DNA from: Patagioenas fasciata
Lineage: Eukaryota > Chordata > Aves > Columbiformes > Columbidae
Direction of reading: 5' to 3'
DNA: 64,000 bases
Assembly: GCF_037038585.1 (NCBI RefSeq)
Contig: NC_092522.1
Location: 124,602,661 to 124,666,660, forward strand
Shown: one piece after another, positions 1-11,128 of the stretch
Layout of the letters: every line of letters starts with the position of its first letter
How positions within the stretch are numbered: position 1 is the stretch's first letter
Program-made: the position numbers and the translations under genes
The notes under the pieces: model-generated
What the model was told of the DNA's origin: nothing
Seen by the model: only the letters and a program-made list of their open reading frames with translations
Databases searched by the model: none

Positions 1-1822
1 CCCTGGGCGCTGAGGATGGGACACGACACCTGCGAGGTCTCACTGTCCCCAGGCCTACTGGACCGCGTGGAGACCGTGCTGGGGAGAGACCCGCCCTGGC
101 CAGCCGGCTGCAGGTCTGCGCTGCCGGCACCGCCGCGTTTTGTGCAAGGCTGCTGCTCAGGAGAAGCCCTGATGTCCTGCCCATCCAGTCCCATCTGTCC
201 CTGTGGTGTCCTGAGGACAGCGTACGGGGCTTTCGAGCTTTTGCTGCCCGAAAGGCTTATGGGCTCGTCGCGGTCCGCGTGGCTCCTTTGGCCGAGCAGC
301 TGGTCTTTCTCCCACGTGTAGACTGGCTTCCCACCGATGACCAGCTCAAATTTCAGTTCCAGCTTCATCTCCACCACTTGGCCCTTGGCCACCACCAGGT
401 AGTATCCGTGGAGGAAGACGACCAGCATGGGCAGGTCCTGTTGTTCCTGGGGCTCGCTGCAGTGCGGGCAGCTGCTGGTGACGCACCGACGGCACTGCAG
501 GCAGACCAGATATTCTCTGCTCTTGGATTTGTGCAAGGCTGGAGTCGCGCTCTTCTGAGATGTTGCCTTTGGCTCCTCCATCAGGTCGTGGCAGACTTTG
601 GTCATGTCCAGGGAGTCCATCAGGGATCTGCTGAGCTCTTCCATGTTACCGATGGAGTGCTGGTTCCTGGGGAGCTCGGAGCTGCTGTCAGCACGGGAAC
701 GTCCACCTGGAGCCTTGTTTTCTGTCTCCTGGGGGAGCTCCCTTGCAGAGGCTGCTTCCCCACCGCAGCTGCTTCTCCACGATTCTCCTTGCTGGGGAAT
801 GCACTGGCTGTGGGGGAAAGAGCGGCTGGACTGTGGGGGCTGCTGTGGGGCAGGACAGACCCAGCACCCTCTCTCTGCCTTCTCCCGTCCCATGGGAGAT
901 CTCCCAGCTCCCCGGTGCCAGCCCTGCCAGCTCTGGGATCGCTGGCTGAGCTGGGGACCTGGGGACACGGGCCAAGCCCAGCCCAGCAGCGTGAGGGCAG
1001 AACGAGGGGCTGGGAACCTTCAGCCCAAGGCAGGGGCTCCCGAGGGGCTGCCCCTGCAGGGAAGGGCTCTCCTTACCCAGACCTGGAGCTCTCTGCAGAC
1101 ACCTCCTTGCTTTCACAGGGCTCTGGCTGCGATGGGCTCCCTTGGCCGGGAGCCGCAGTCTTGACCAGGGCAGCTCTGGGACGGGGCTGCTTCCCCATGG
1201 GGTCCGTCCCTCTGCTGCTCTGAGGTTTCATCCTCACAGAGGTGCCCTGTCCGCAGGAAGCAAAGCCCGGGTCAGTGTGGGGTGTCCCCCCTCGGCCAGG
1301 AAACAAGGACCCTGGGAAGGGTGGCTGGAGTGACAGGGACAGGAGTGGCCCAGCCCCAAGCCTGGTGCCCAGCGGAGGTGGCTCGGTGGCTCCATGGCAG
1401 GGGCCCGGCTGGGTGGGCAATGGCCACTGCTCACTGTTCCCTCCCAAAACGGGGCCCAGGACAGACACTGACCTTGGCCTTGATGTTGCTGGCCCAACGG
1501 GCCATGTAGATGCTCACACCCATGCTGCCCAGCGAGGTGATGATGCGGGGCAGCAGGATGTTGCAGAGGATCCAGACAGTCAGGAAGAAGATGAAGATCA
1601 GCAGGATCAGCTGCCAATCCCCCATGTTCCTGACGCAGCGCCTGAATCTCCTCTGGGGTCTCTGCAGGACAAGGGGATGTGCAAAGTGTCAGCTGGGGAG
1701 GCCGAGAAACCCGGCGAGATCCCCGGGGCGAGGAGAGGTTGGGGTGACACCGAAGCACCCGCTCCTACCTGCGCCTTTGCTTTTCTTTCCATCTCTGATG
1801 TGCTTTCCACACACTTGCCCAT
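1..1822 (-). CDS. Array gene copy 1, uncharacterised membrane-anchored Cys-cluster protein (3' end outside window)
   Basis: Inferred coding exons, read on the minus strand, are 1822-1769, 1661-1473, 1246-1077 and 807 to the window edge. Splice sites are consensus-like (CAG|GTAGGA, AAG|GTCAGT, GG|GTAAGG) and all phases agree. The start at 1822 is chosen because exon 1 joins in frame to exon 2, adding 30 residues ahead of the internal MGDWQ methionine at 1625. The product begins MGKCVESTSEME. This copy has the Ile variant in the membrane segment (TVWILC) and the MKPQSSRG variant of exon 3, both shared with copy 3. The C-terminal part of the last exon is off the window. Function unknown. Confidence 0.7.
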
Positions 1823-1889
1823 CTCACTTGCTCGCTTGCTCACTGGCTCGCGTGCAGTCAAAGTGACACCTGAGCCTCCCCGAAACCCA

Positions 1890-1929
1890 CTTAAATAGGG
1901 GCCACGTTTGTGATGCACCGGTGACATCA
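1890..1929 (-). promoter_or_regulatory. TATA-like box and CRE-like octamer, array gene copy 1
   Basis: On the minus strand CTATTTAAG (1898-1890) lies 68 bases upstream of the start codon. The octamer TGATGTCA (1929-1922) lies a further 24 bases upstream and is one base from the cAMP response element TGACGTCA. Such TATA plus CRE pairs are known from CREM-driven haploid germ-cell promoters; use here is inference. Confidence 0.5.
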
Positions 1930-2744
1930 CAGTGACACACAAGGGCTGCCCGGTGACCCAGGGCTGAGCTGGCACAGGGGATGGTGCAGCCGCCCCAGAG
2001 AGCCCCTGTGTCAGGGTTTGGGGGACACAGCCCAGGGCCTGCAGGGAGCAGCCCCATGGGGAGCCAGAGCGGCCACCCCAGGGGCAGGGGGTTCCCAGCA
2101 GCCAGGGACCCTGCGCTGGTCTCTCGGCCCCTCTCCTGCCCCAGGGATCCTGGCCAGGCCCTGGGACACCCTGTTGTGGCGACAGGGAGGCCTGAGGGGG
2201 AAGGATGGGCGTGGGTTGGGCCAGTTCCCCTCAGGGCTCCTCAGGGAAATGCCCATCCCCCCGCAGGTACCCCCTCAGGAGCCGCCAGGGTGACTTTTGT
2301 GGCCAACGCTCCCTACGCTGCCCTGGCCTTGGTGTGGAGGAGCCCGTCGACCTGGGACCGGCCATGGGCCGGGGTGGCCGGTCCCCTCCCTCAGTGCCGG
2401 CGGGTGCGAGTCTCTGTGTCCCCAGCTGGCCACAATGGTCCCTGCACTTTGGTCTTCAGGCCAGCAGTGCGGCTGCAGAACAACATCAAAGATCTATTTA
2501 GGCAGGCGATAATCTACACACAGGCTTTCTTCTGACCAGAAAAGAGAACCATCTAGAAATTCGGTTTATCCAAAGTTACTGAACAATCTGCCAACACTAA
2601 AGAACATTAAACAACACGGATTCGGGTACAGTTTGGGAGTTTAGTTACTACACATCTGATTCAAATTCGAGGAATCCCAAATCTCTGTCATGATGGTTCA
2701 AAATGTGCACCTTCCGACTTCTCCAAAGTGAGAACTCTCAGGGG

Positions 2745-3079
2745 TCACAGAATCCCAGAATCTCAGGGGTTGAAGGGACCTGGAAAGCTCATCCAGTGCA
2801 ATCCCCCCATGGAGCAGGAACACCCAGCTGAGGTTCCACAGGAAGGTGTCCAGGCGGGTTTGAATGTCTGCAGAGAAGGAGACTCCACAACCTCCCTGGG
2901 CAGCCTGGGCCAGGCTCTGACACCCTCACCCCCAACAAGTTGCTTCTCAAATTTAAGTGGAACCTCCTGTGTTCCAGTTTGTACCCATTGCCCCTTGTCC
3001 TGTCACTGGCTGTCACCCAGAAGAGCCTGGCTCCGTCCTCCTGACACTGCCCCTTTCCATATAGATCACCATTAATGAG
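2745..3079 (-). mobile_element. CR1 LINE 3' fragment (array copy 1)
   Basis: Reverse complement of a CR1 3' end: the plus strand starts TCACAGAATCCCAGAAT, followed by the CATCCAGTGCAATCCCC and CTGGGCAGCCTGGGCCAGG blocks. It is cut at 3079, where an AT-rich tract starts the next array unit. The copy at the array end (25754-26330) continues further, so the cut is a duplication junction rather than normal CR1 truncation. Confidence 0.85.
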
Positions 3080-3352
3080 GTCATTATTTTAATTATTAAT
3101 TAATCATCATTAATTTCCCCAGAGCAGAAGGGTCCCCTCTGGCCATGCAAGGTGCGAATGGGTGGTAAGAAGTGTTTAGTGTGGGACAGCCCGGCTGCAT
3201 TCGTGGATGGGAGAGGCTGGAGGGGCCCTGGAGATGTTTAATTCTACAGCAGGGTGGCCGTGAGCCTGGGGTGGCTCAGTCCTACACCACGTGGACATGG
3301 GGCAGAGCCTTCCCTGGTGACCACCAGCTGCCCTTCCCCAGCCACAACTCAC

Positions 3353-3442
3353 CCCAAAGACGGAGTCGAGCTTCATGAGGATGCGGTCGTTCCTCCCCAG
3401 CGCTTGCAGGAGCCTCAGCTGCTTGCCCTCCAGCAGGAAACC
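3353..3442 (-). other. Symmetric 90-nt exon-like segment, array copy 2
   Basis: On the minus strand a pyrimidine-rich acceptor (TGCCTCCCAAG) is followed by exactly 30 codons, GFLLEGKQ...MKLDSVFG, and then the donor GTGAGT. The exon is phase 0 at both ends. It lies downstream of the poly(A) signal of the array gene in the same copy and upstream of the promoter of copy 1, so it probably belongs to another gene caught in the duplication. This copy has GRNDRI where copies 3 to 5 have GRDERI. No partner exon was found and the protein was not recognised. Confidence 0.5.
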
Positions 3443-3789
3443 CTTGGGAGGCAGGCAGAGAAGAGGGTGAGGAGAAACAGCGAGCGCCTGCATTCCCGCC
3501 GCGAAGCCAGCCCGTGCCACACTGCGGCTGTGCCGCCCTGCGGGGACAGACCGAGCGGGCAGCGGCTGCCAAGGGTGAGGGGGCTCTGGAGCAGCCTCCC
3601 AGCACAGAGGAGAGATGGAGCTATCAGCACGGTGATGCCGAAAGAACATCATGGTCCGAAGCTCTTGCTGACTGTCCCCAGAGATGAGGAACAGCCTGGA
3701 GTATCAGACGGAGAAGCCTGGGCTTATTCTGGTCTGGGCAGCCTTGGATTTGGGCAGCAGGGCTGTGCCTGCCAGTACCTTCATTAGCA

Positions 3790-4275
3790 TCACACAATCA
3801 TAGAATCATTTTAGTTGGAAAAGACCCTCAAGAACATCAAGTCCAAGCATTAACCTCACATTGGCACTGCCCCATGTCCCTGAGAACCTCATGTCCGTCT
3901 GTCCAGCCCTGCAGGGATGGTGACTCCAGCACTGCCCTGGGCAGCCTGTTCCAATGCCCCACAGCCCTTTGGGGAAGAAATTGTTCCCAGATCCAACCTC
4001 AACCTCCCCTGGCGCAACTTGAGGCCGTTTCCTCTGCTCCTGGCGCTTGTTCCTGGGGAGCAGAGCCCGACCCCCCTGGCTCCAAGCTCCTTTCAGGCAG
4101 TTCAGAGATCAGAAGGTCTCCCCTCAGCTCCCGTTCTCCAGCTGAACCCCCCAGGTCCCTCAGCCGCTCCCATCACACTTGTGCTCCAGCCCCTCACCAG
4201 CTCCGCTCCCTTCTCTCCACTCGCTCCAGCACTTCGAAGTCTCTCCTGCAGTGAGGGACCAAAGGCTGCCAGGAC
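3790..4275 (-). mobile_element. CR1 LINE 3' fragment (array copy 2)
   Basis: Antisense CR1 3' region: CATAGAATCATTTTAGTTGG, then the GTCCGTCTGTCCAGCCC and GGGGAAGAAATTGTTCCC blocks typical of avian CR1 3' ends. Present in every complete array copy, so it predates the amplification. The left border has a clear CR1 3' terminus; the right border is approximate. Confidence 0.85.
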
Positions 4276-4849
4276 TAGGGCAGCTCTCCAGCACTGGATG
4301 CCTTGAAAGACCCACATGCACAGAGACAGCTGGTTCCTCAGGACCATGGGGGCCAAGGGACAGTTTCTCAGCCTCCTCTGCAGGGGAATTATCCCTACGT
4401 GACCTTGCTTTGTGCTGGCAAAAGGTGCTGTGCTCACAGGAGGAAGCTTTCACCACTGATGGATGATGTTCTCCTACTCGCCATAGCTGGGATACATCCA
4501 TACCCACCTGAGGAAGGTGGAAGAGCTTTCCCACCTCCTCCCAGCGACCATTGGTGGGGAGTAACATCCGCGAGCCCGATCTGAGAGGCACGGACGATTA
4601 AGGGGGTCAGGACAGAGTTATTGATGTTGAGAAGTGGCCCCAGGGCCCTGGGAGAGCTCGCTGGGTGCTGTGTGCTCTGCGCTGCTGGTCCTGGCTGGGT
4701 CAGCAGAGCCCTGTGAGGCGGCACAGGGGCTGTGCCAGGATCCCGCTGTGCACAGCGCCTGCCCCCGCCAGCCCCGCGGAGCCTGGAGCTTGTTCTCCCT
4801 GTTTAGTCCAGAAACAAAGAGCTCTTCAGACTGTTTCAAGGATTGCAGA

Positions 4850-4855
4850 GTTTAA
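4850..4855 (-). terminator. Candidate poly(A) signal of array gene copy 2
   Basis: ATTAAA on the minus strand, 506 bases after the stop codon at 5361. It is conserved at the same place in copies 3, 4 and 5. A 3' UTR of about 0.5 kb is inferred. Confidence 0.4.
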
Positions 4856-5360
4856 TGGTGAGAGAAGCGTGGTGTCAGCGCCGAGTTCTCCGCTCACAGC
4901 TGCTCGAGGCCTCCAGAGGCGGCAGGCGGATCTTTGCTCCATCCCAGCAGAGCTCGAGGCGCTTGGGGGCTCCTCCTGTCCTTGGGCCGGAGCTGCACAG
5001 GGAGCAAACGAGTCGGGGGTGTGAGCAGCAGCATGGGGCGTCTCCTGGGCCCCAGCAGGGTGGGGGCAGCTGGCTCAGTGCACACGGGAACCAGCGGCCA
5101 TCTGCTGGAGCACCTCCATGGGCCAAGGGGACCCAGCTGGTGGGGAGTCAGCACTTTGTGTCACCCCCATCCAAACCAGCACCAGCAGAAGCCACCCCGT
5201 CTGCCAGCGCCACCCCAACACTCCACAGGACCTCGTCCTGCAGAAACACCTCCCCACCAACCTGGCTCTGACAGCTGCACGGGACAGCCCGGCCCCGGCC
5301 TCCCACGCTGCGCCGCCCCTGCCCACGCTCCTCGCCGTCCCATCTCGTTCTGCCAAAGCT

Positions 5361-7585
5361 CTACACCACCACCTCTGTGATGTGCAGAAGAGCGTCAGCC
5401 CTGCGCTGGAGATCCAGTCGCACCATCTGCTCCCACTCCATGGCGTCTGTGGGTTCCGAGTTCCCAGCGATGCAGAAATACTTCAGTGCAGCCCTCAGTC
5501 TCCTTTTCACGTTGGCCCAGGAGTACCGGATGCGCTGCTGCCGACTGAAGCCCGGCTCCAAGCCCTTGAACCCCACTGCTGGCAGCGGCTCCAGCGCAGC
5601 CCTGCGCAGGCGCTCCAGGGCCACAGGGGTAGGGGGCTGTGCCCTTGCGGGCCAGAGATACGTGGGCAACGTGTTGGGGAGAGGCTCCCCCTGCCCAGCC
5701 GGCTGCAGGTCTGGCGCAGCCCTTGTGTCCTTCTTGGCCAGTCCTGTCTGTCCCTCTGGTGTCCCCTGGGCGCTGAGGATGGGACACGACACCTGCGAGG
5801 TCTCACTGTCCCCAGGCCTACTGGACCGCGTGGAGACCGTGCTGGGGAGAGACCCCCCCTGGCCAGCCGGCTGCAGGTCTGTGCTGCCGGCACCGCCGCG
5901 TTTTGTGCAAGGCTGCTGCTCAGGAGAAGCCCTGATGTCCTGCCCATCCAGTCCCATCTGTCCCTGTGGTGTCCTGAGGACAGCGTACGGGGCTTTTGAG
6001 CTTTTGCTGCCCGAAAGGCTTATGGGCTCGTCGCGGTCCGCGTGGCTCCTTTGGCCGAGCAGCTGGTCTTTCTCCCACGTGTAGACTGGCTTCCCACCGA
6101 TGACCAGCTCAAATTTCAGTTCCAGCTTCATCTCCACCACTTGGCCCTTGGCCACCACCAGGTAGTACCCGTGGAGGAAGACGACCAGCATGGGCAGGTC
6201 CTGTTGTTCCTGGGGCTCGCTGCAGTGCGGGCAGCTGCTGGTGACGCACCGACGGCACTGCAGGCAGACCAGATATTCTCTGCTCTTGGATTTGCGCAAG
6301 GCTGGAGTCGCGCTCTTCTGAGATGTTGCCTTTGGCTCCTCCATCAGGTCGTGGCAGACTTTGGTCATGTCCAGGGACTCCATCAGGGATCTGCTGAGCT
6401 CTTCCATGTTACCGATGGAGTGCTGGTTCCTGGGGAGCTCGGAGCTGCTGTCAGCACGGGAACGTCCACCTGGAGCCTTGTTTTCTGTCTCCTGGGGGAG
6501 CTCCCTTGCAGAGGCTGCTTCCCCATTGCAGCTGCTTCTCCACGATTCTCCTTGCTGGGGAATGCACTGGCTGTGGGGGAAAGAGCGGCTGGACTGTGGG
6601 GGCTGCTGTGGGGCAGGACAGACCCAGCACCCTCTCTCTGCCTTCTCCCGTCCCATGGGAGATCTCCCAGCTCCCCGGTGCCAGCCCTGCCAGCTCTGGG
6701 ATCGCAGGCTGAGCTGGGGACCTGGGGACACGGGCCAAGCCTAGCCCAGCAGCGTGAGGGCAGAACGAGGGGCTGGGAACCTTCAGCCCAAGGCAGGGGC
6801 TCCCGAGGGGCTGCCCCTGCAGGGAAGGGCTCTCCTTACCCAGACCTGGAGCTCTCTGCAGACACCTCCTTGCTTTCACAGGGCTCTGGCTGCGATGGGC
6901 TCCCTTGGCCGGGAGCCGCAGTCTTGCCCGGGGCAGCTCTGGGACGGGGCTGCTTCCCCATGGGGTCCGTCCCTCTGCTGCTCTTAAGTCTCTTCCTCAC
7001 ACACGTGCCCTGTCCGCAGGAAGCAAAGCCCGGGTCAGTGTGGGGTGTCCCTCCTCGGCCAGGAAACAAGGACCCTGGGAAGGGTGGCTGGAGTGACAGG
7101 GACAGGAGTGGCCCAGCCCCAAGCCTGGTGCCCAGCGGAGGTGGCTCGGTGGCTCCAGGGCAGGGGCCCGGCTGGGTGGGCAATGGCCACTGCTCACTGT
7201 TCCCTCCCAAAACGGGGCCCAGGACAGACACTGACCTTGGCCTTGATGTTGCTGGCCCAACGGGCCATGTAGATGCTCACACCCATGCTGCCCAGCGAGG
7301 TGATGATGCGGGGCAGCAGGATGTTGCAGAGGACCCAGACAGTCAGGAAGAAGATGAAGATCAGCAGGATCAGCTGCCAATCCCCCATGTTCCTGACGCA
7401 GCGCCTGAATCTCCTCTGGGGTCTCTGCAGGACAAGGGGATGTGCAAAGTGTCAGCTGGGGAGGCCGAGAAACCCGGCGAGATCCCCGGGGCGAGGAGAG
7501 GTTGGGGTGACACCGAAGCACCCGCTCCTACCTGCGCCTTTGCTTTTCTTTCCATCTCTGATGTGTTTTCCACACACTTGCCCAT
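5361..7585 (-). CDS. Array gene copy 2, uncharacterised membrane-anchored Cys-cluster protein, intact
   Basis: Exons on the minus strand are 7585-7532 (54 nt), 7424-7236 (189 nt), 7009-6840 (170 nt) and 6570-5361 (1210 nt). All junction phases match and give 540 residues plus a TAG stop. Visible parts: MGKCVENT N-terminus (Gly2 and Cys4 could be acylated); basic run RPQRRFRRCVRN at 19-30; one hydrophobic segment around 34-56 (LILLIFIFFLTVWVLC); a polar Ser/Pro/Arg-rich region; five cysteines at about 240, 243, 246, 251 and 254; a hydrophobic strand-like block (LPMLVVFLHGYYLVVA) near 263-278; two partial repeats ending in DLQPAGQG; and a basic segment near residue 490-512. The start is chosen for the in-frame splice; MGDWQ at 7388 is an internal alternative. 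The acceptor of the last exon is the best polypyrimidine site in the correct phase but is a prediction. No family recognised; single-pass membrane location is inferred. Confidence 0.72.
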
Positions 7586-7652
7586 CTCGCTTGCTCGCTT
7601 GCTCACTGGCTCGCGTGCAGTCGAAGTGACACCTGAGCCTCCCCAAAACCCA

Positions 7653-7692
7653 CTTAAATAGGGGCCACGTTTGTGATGCACCGGTGACATCA
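7653..7692 (-). promoter_or_regulatory. TATA-like box and CRE-like octamer, array gene copy 2
   Basis: Same arrangement as in copy 1: CTATTTAAG upstream of the start at 7585, and TGATGTCA a further 24 bases upstream. Base-for-base retention in all five copies is consistent with recent duplication and does not by itself show selection. Confidence 0.5.
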
Positions 7693-8509
7693 CAGTGACA
7701 CACAAGGGCTGCCCGGTGACCCAGGGCTGAGCTGGCACAGGGGATGGTGCAGCCGCCCCAGAGAGCCCCTGTGTCAGGGTTTGGGGGACACAGCCCAGGG
7801 CCTGCAGGGAGCAGCCCCATGGGGAGCCAGAGCGGCCATCCCCAGGGGCAGGGGGTTCCCAGCAGCCAGGGACCCTGCGCTGGTCTCTCGGCCCCTCTCC
7901 TGCCCCAGGGATCCTGGCCAGGCCCTGGGACACCCTGTTGTGGCGACAGGGAGGCCTGAGGGAGAAGGATGGGGGTGGGTTGGGCCAGTTCCCCTCAGGG
8001 CTCCTCAGGGAAATGCCCATCCCCCCGCAGGTACCCCCTCAGGAGCCGCCAGGGTGACTTTTGTGGCCAACGCTCCCTGTGCTGCCCTGGCCTTGGTGTG
8101 GAGGAGCCCGTCGACCTGGGACCGGCCATGGGCCGGGGTGGCCGGTCCCCTCCCTCGGTGCCGGCGGGTGCGAGTCTCTGTGTCCCCAGCTGGCCACAAT
8201 GGTCCCTGCACTTTGGTCTTCAGGCCAGCAGTGCGGCTGCAGAACAACATCAAAGATCTATTTAGGCAGGCGATAATCTACACACAGGCTTTCTTCTGTC
8301 CAGAAAAAGAGAACCATCTAGAAATTCGGTTTATCCAAAGTTACTGAACAATCTGCCAACACTAAAGAACATTAAACAACACGGATTCGGGTACAGTTTG
8401 GGAGTTTAGTTACTACACATCTCATTCAAATTCGAGGAACCCCAAATCTCTGTCATGATGGTTCGAAACGTGCACCTTCCGACTTCTCCAAAGTGAGAAC
8501 TCTCAGGGG

Positions 8510-8845
8510 TCACAGAATCCCAGAATGTCAGGGGTTGGAAGGGCCCTGGAAAGCTCATCCAGTGCAATCCCCCCATGGAGCAGGAACACCCAGCTGAGGT
8601 TCCACAGGAAGGGGTCCAGGCGGGTTTGAATGTCTGCAGAGAAGGAGACTCCACAACCTCCCTGGGCAGCCTGGGCCAGGCTCTGACACCCTCACCCCCA
8701 ACAAGTTGCTTCTCCTCTTTCAGTGGAACCTCCTGTGTTCCAGTTTGCACCCATTGCCCCTTGTCCTGTCACTGGTTGTCACCCAGAAGAGCCTGGCTCC
8801 GTCCTCCTGACAGTGCCCCTTTCCATATAGATCACCATTAATGAG
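8510..8845 (-). mobile_element. CR1 LINE 3' fragment ending at array junction (copy 2)
   Basis: Antisense CR1 3' end matching the fragment at 2745-3079. It stops at the junction with the AT-rich start of copy 3. Confidence 0.85.
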
Positions 8846-9123
8846 GTCATTATTTTAATTATTAATTAATCATCATTAATTTCCCCAGAGCAGAAGGGTC
8901 CCCTCTGGCCATGCCACGCAAGGTGCGAATGGGTGGTAAGAAGTGTTTAGTGTGGGACAGCCCGGGTGTATTTGTGGATGGGAGAGGCTGGAGGGGCCCT
9001 GGAGATGTTTAATTCTACAGCAGGGTGGCCGTGAGCCTGGGGTGGCTCAGTCCTGCACCACGTGGACATGGGGCAGAGCCTTCCCTGGTGACCACCAGCT
9101 GCCCTTCCCCAGCCACAACTCAC

Positions 9124-9213
9124 CCCAAAGACGGAGTCGAGCTTCATGAGGATGCGCTCGTCCCTCCCCAGCGCTTGCAGGAGCCTCAGCTGCTTGCCCT
9201 CCAGCAGGAAACC
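9124..9213 (-). other. Symmetric 90-nt exon-like segment, array copy 3
   Basis: Same 30-codon phase 0 segment with intact acceptor and GTGAGT donor. Reads GRDERILMKLDSVFG at its C-terminal end. Confidence 0.5.
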
Positions 9214-9560
9214 CTTGGGAGGCAGGCAGAGAAGAGGGTGAGGAGAAACAGCGAGCGCCTGCATTCCCGCCGCGAAGCCAGCCCGTGCCACACTGCGGCT
9301 GTGCCGCCCTGCGGGGACAGACCGAGCGGGCAGCGGCTGCCAAGGGTGAGGGGGCTCTGGAGCAGCCTCCCAGCACAAAGGAGAGATGGAGCTATCAGCA
9401 CGGTGATGCCAAAAGAACATCATGGTCTGAAGCTCTTGCTGACTGTCCCCAGAGATGAGGAACAGCCTCGAGCATCAGATGGAGAAGCCTGGGCTTATTC
9501 TGGTCTGGGCAGCCTTGGATTTGGGCAGCAGGGCTGTGCCTGCCAGTACCTTCATTAGCA

Positions 9561-10046
9561 TCACACAATCATAGAATCATTTTAGTTGGAAAAGACCCTC
9601 AAGAGCATCAAGTCCAAGCATTAACCTCACATTGGCACTGCCCCATGTCCCTGAGAACCTCATGTCCGTCTGTCCAGCCCTCCAGGGATGGTGACTCCAG
9701 CACTGCCCTGGGCAGCCTGTTCCAATGCCCCACAGCCCTTTGGGGAAGAAATTGTTCCCAGATCCAACCTCAACCTCCCCTGGCGCAACTTGAGGCCGTT
9801 TCCTCTGCTCCTGGCGCTTGTTCCTGGGGAGCAGAGCCCGACCCCCCTGGCTCCAAGCTCCTTTCAGGCAGTTCAGAGATCAGAAGGTCTCCCCTCAGCT
9901 CCTGTTCTCCAGCTGAACCCCCCAGCTCCCTCAGCCGCTCCCATCACACTTGTGCTCCAGCCCCTCACCAGCTCCATTCCCTTCTCTCCACTCGCTCCAG
10001 CACTTCGAAGTCTCTCCTGCAGTGAGGGACCAAAGGCTGCCAGGAC
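9561..10046 (-). mobile_element. CR1 LINE 3' fragment (array copy 3)
   Basis: Orthologous to the CR1 at 3790-4275 within the duplicated unit. Confidence 0.85.
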
Positions 10047-10618
10047 TAGGGCAGCTCTCCAGCTCTGGATGCCTTGAAAGACCCACATGCACAGAGACAG
10101 CTGGTTCCTCAGGACCATGGGGGCCAAGGGACAGTTTCTCAGCCTCCTCTGCAGGGGAATTATCCCTACGTGACCTTGCTTTGTGCTGGCAAAAGGTGCT
10201 GTGCTCACAGGAGGAAGCTTTCACCACTGATGGATGACGTTCTCCTACTCGCCATAGCTGGGATACATCCATACCCACCTGAGGAAGGTGGAAGAGCTTT
10301 CCCACCTCCTCCCAGCGACCGTTGGTGGGGAGTAACATCCGCGAGCCCGATCTGAGAGGCACGGACGATTAAGGGGGTCAGGGCAGAGTTATTGATGTTG
10401 AGAAGTGGCCCCAGGGCCCTGGGAGAGCTCACTGGGTGCTGTGTGCTCTGCGCTGCTGGTCCTGGCTGGGTCAGCAGAGCCCTGTGAGGCGGCACAGGGG
10501 CTGTGCCAGGATCCCGCTGTGCATAGCGCCCCCCGCCAGCCCCGCGGAGCCTGGAGCTTGTTCTCCCTGTTTAGTCCAGAAACAAAGAGCTCTTGAGACT
10601 GTTTCAAGGATTGCAGAG

Positions 10619-10624
10619 TTTAAT
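10619..10624 (-). terminator. Candidate poly(A) signal of array gene copy 3
   Basis: ATTAAA on the minus strand about 505 bases downstream of the stop at 11129. Confidence 0.4.
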
Positions 10625-11128
10625 GGTGAGAGAAGCATGGTGTCAGCGCCGAGTTCTCCGCTCACAGCTGCTCGAGGCCTCCAGAGGCGGCAGGCGGATC
10701 TTCGCTCCATCCCAGCAGAGCTCCAGGCGCTTGGGGGCTCCTCCTGTCCTTGGGCCGGGGCTGCACAGGGAGCAAACGAGTCGGGGGTGTGAGCAGCAGC
10801 ATGGGGCGTCTCCTGGGCCCCAGCAGGGTGGGGGCAGCTGGCTCAGCGCACACGGGAACCAGCGGCCACCTGCTGGAGCACCTCCATGGGCCAAGGGGAC
10901 CCAGCTGGTGGGGAGTCAGCACTTTGTGTCACCCCCATCCAAACCAGCACCAGCAGAAGCCACCCCGTCTGCCAGCGCCACCCCAACACTCCACAGGACC
11001 TCGTCCTGCAGAAACATCTCCCCACCAACCTGGCTCTGACAGCTGCACGGGACAGCCCGGCCCCGGCCTCCCACGCTGCGCCGCCCCTGCCCACGCTCCT
11101 CGCCGTCCCATCTCGTTCTGCCAAAGCT

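Larger units (their letters stand above)
1..3079. repeat. Tandem array copy 1 (partial, cut by window edge)
   Basis: This is the right-hand part of a 5.7 kb tandem unit. It contains the 5' three exons and part of the last exon of the array gene on the minus strand, the gene promoter, about 800 bases of upstream DNA with no gene seen, and a CR1 fragment at its right end. It is near-identical to the equivalent parts of the copies further right, and most similar to copy 3. The array continues to the left of the window for an unknown distance. Confidence 0.93.
3080..8845. repeat. Tandem array copy 2 (complete, 5766 bp)
   Basis: Order, left to right: AT-rich tract (3080-3127), 90-nt exon-like segment, CR1 fragment, gene 3' flank with ATTAAA signal, the four-exon minus-strand gene, promoter, upstream DNA, and a second CR1 fragment that ends at the next junction. 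Landmarks recur at +5763 to +5766 bases from copy 1. It keeps a 28-base segment (around 4478) missing from copies 4 and 5. Confidence 0.95.

Noticed and set aside
1242-1898. Plus-strand frame overlapping the array gene promoter and first exons
   Set aside because: It is antisense of exons 1 and 2 of the array gene and has no independent support.
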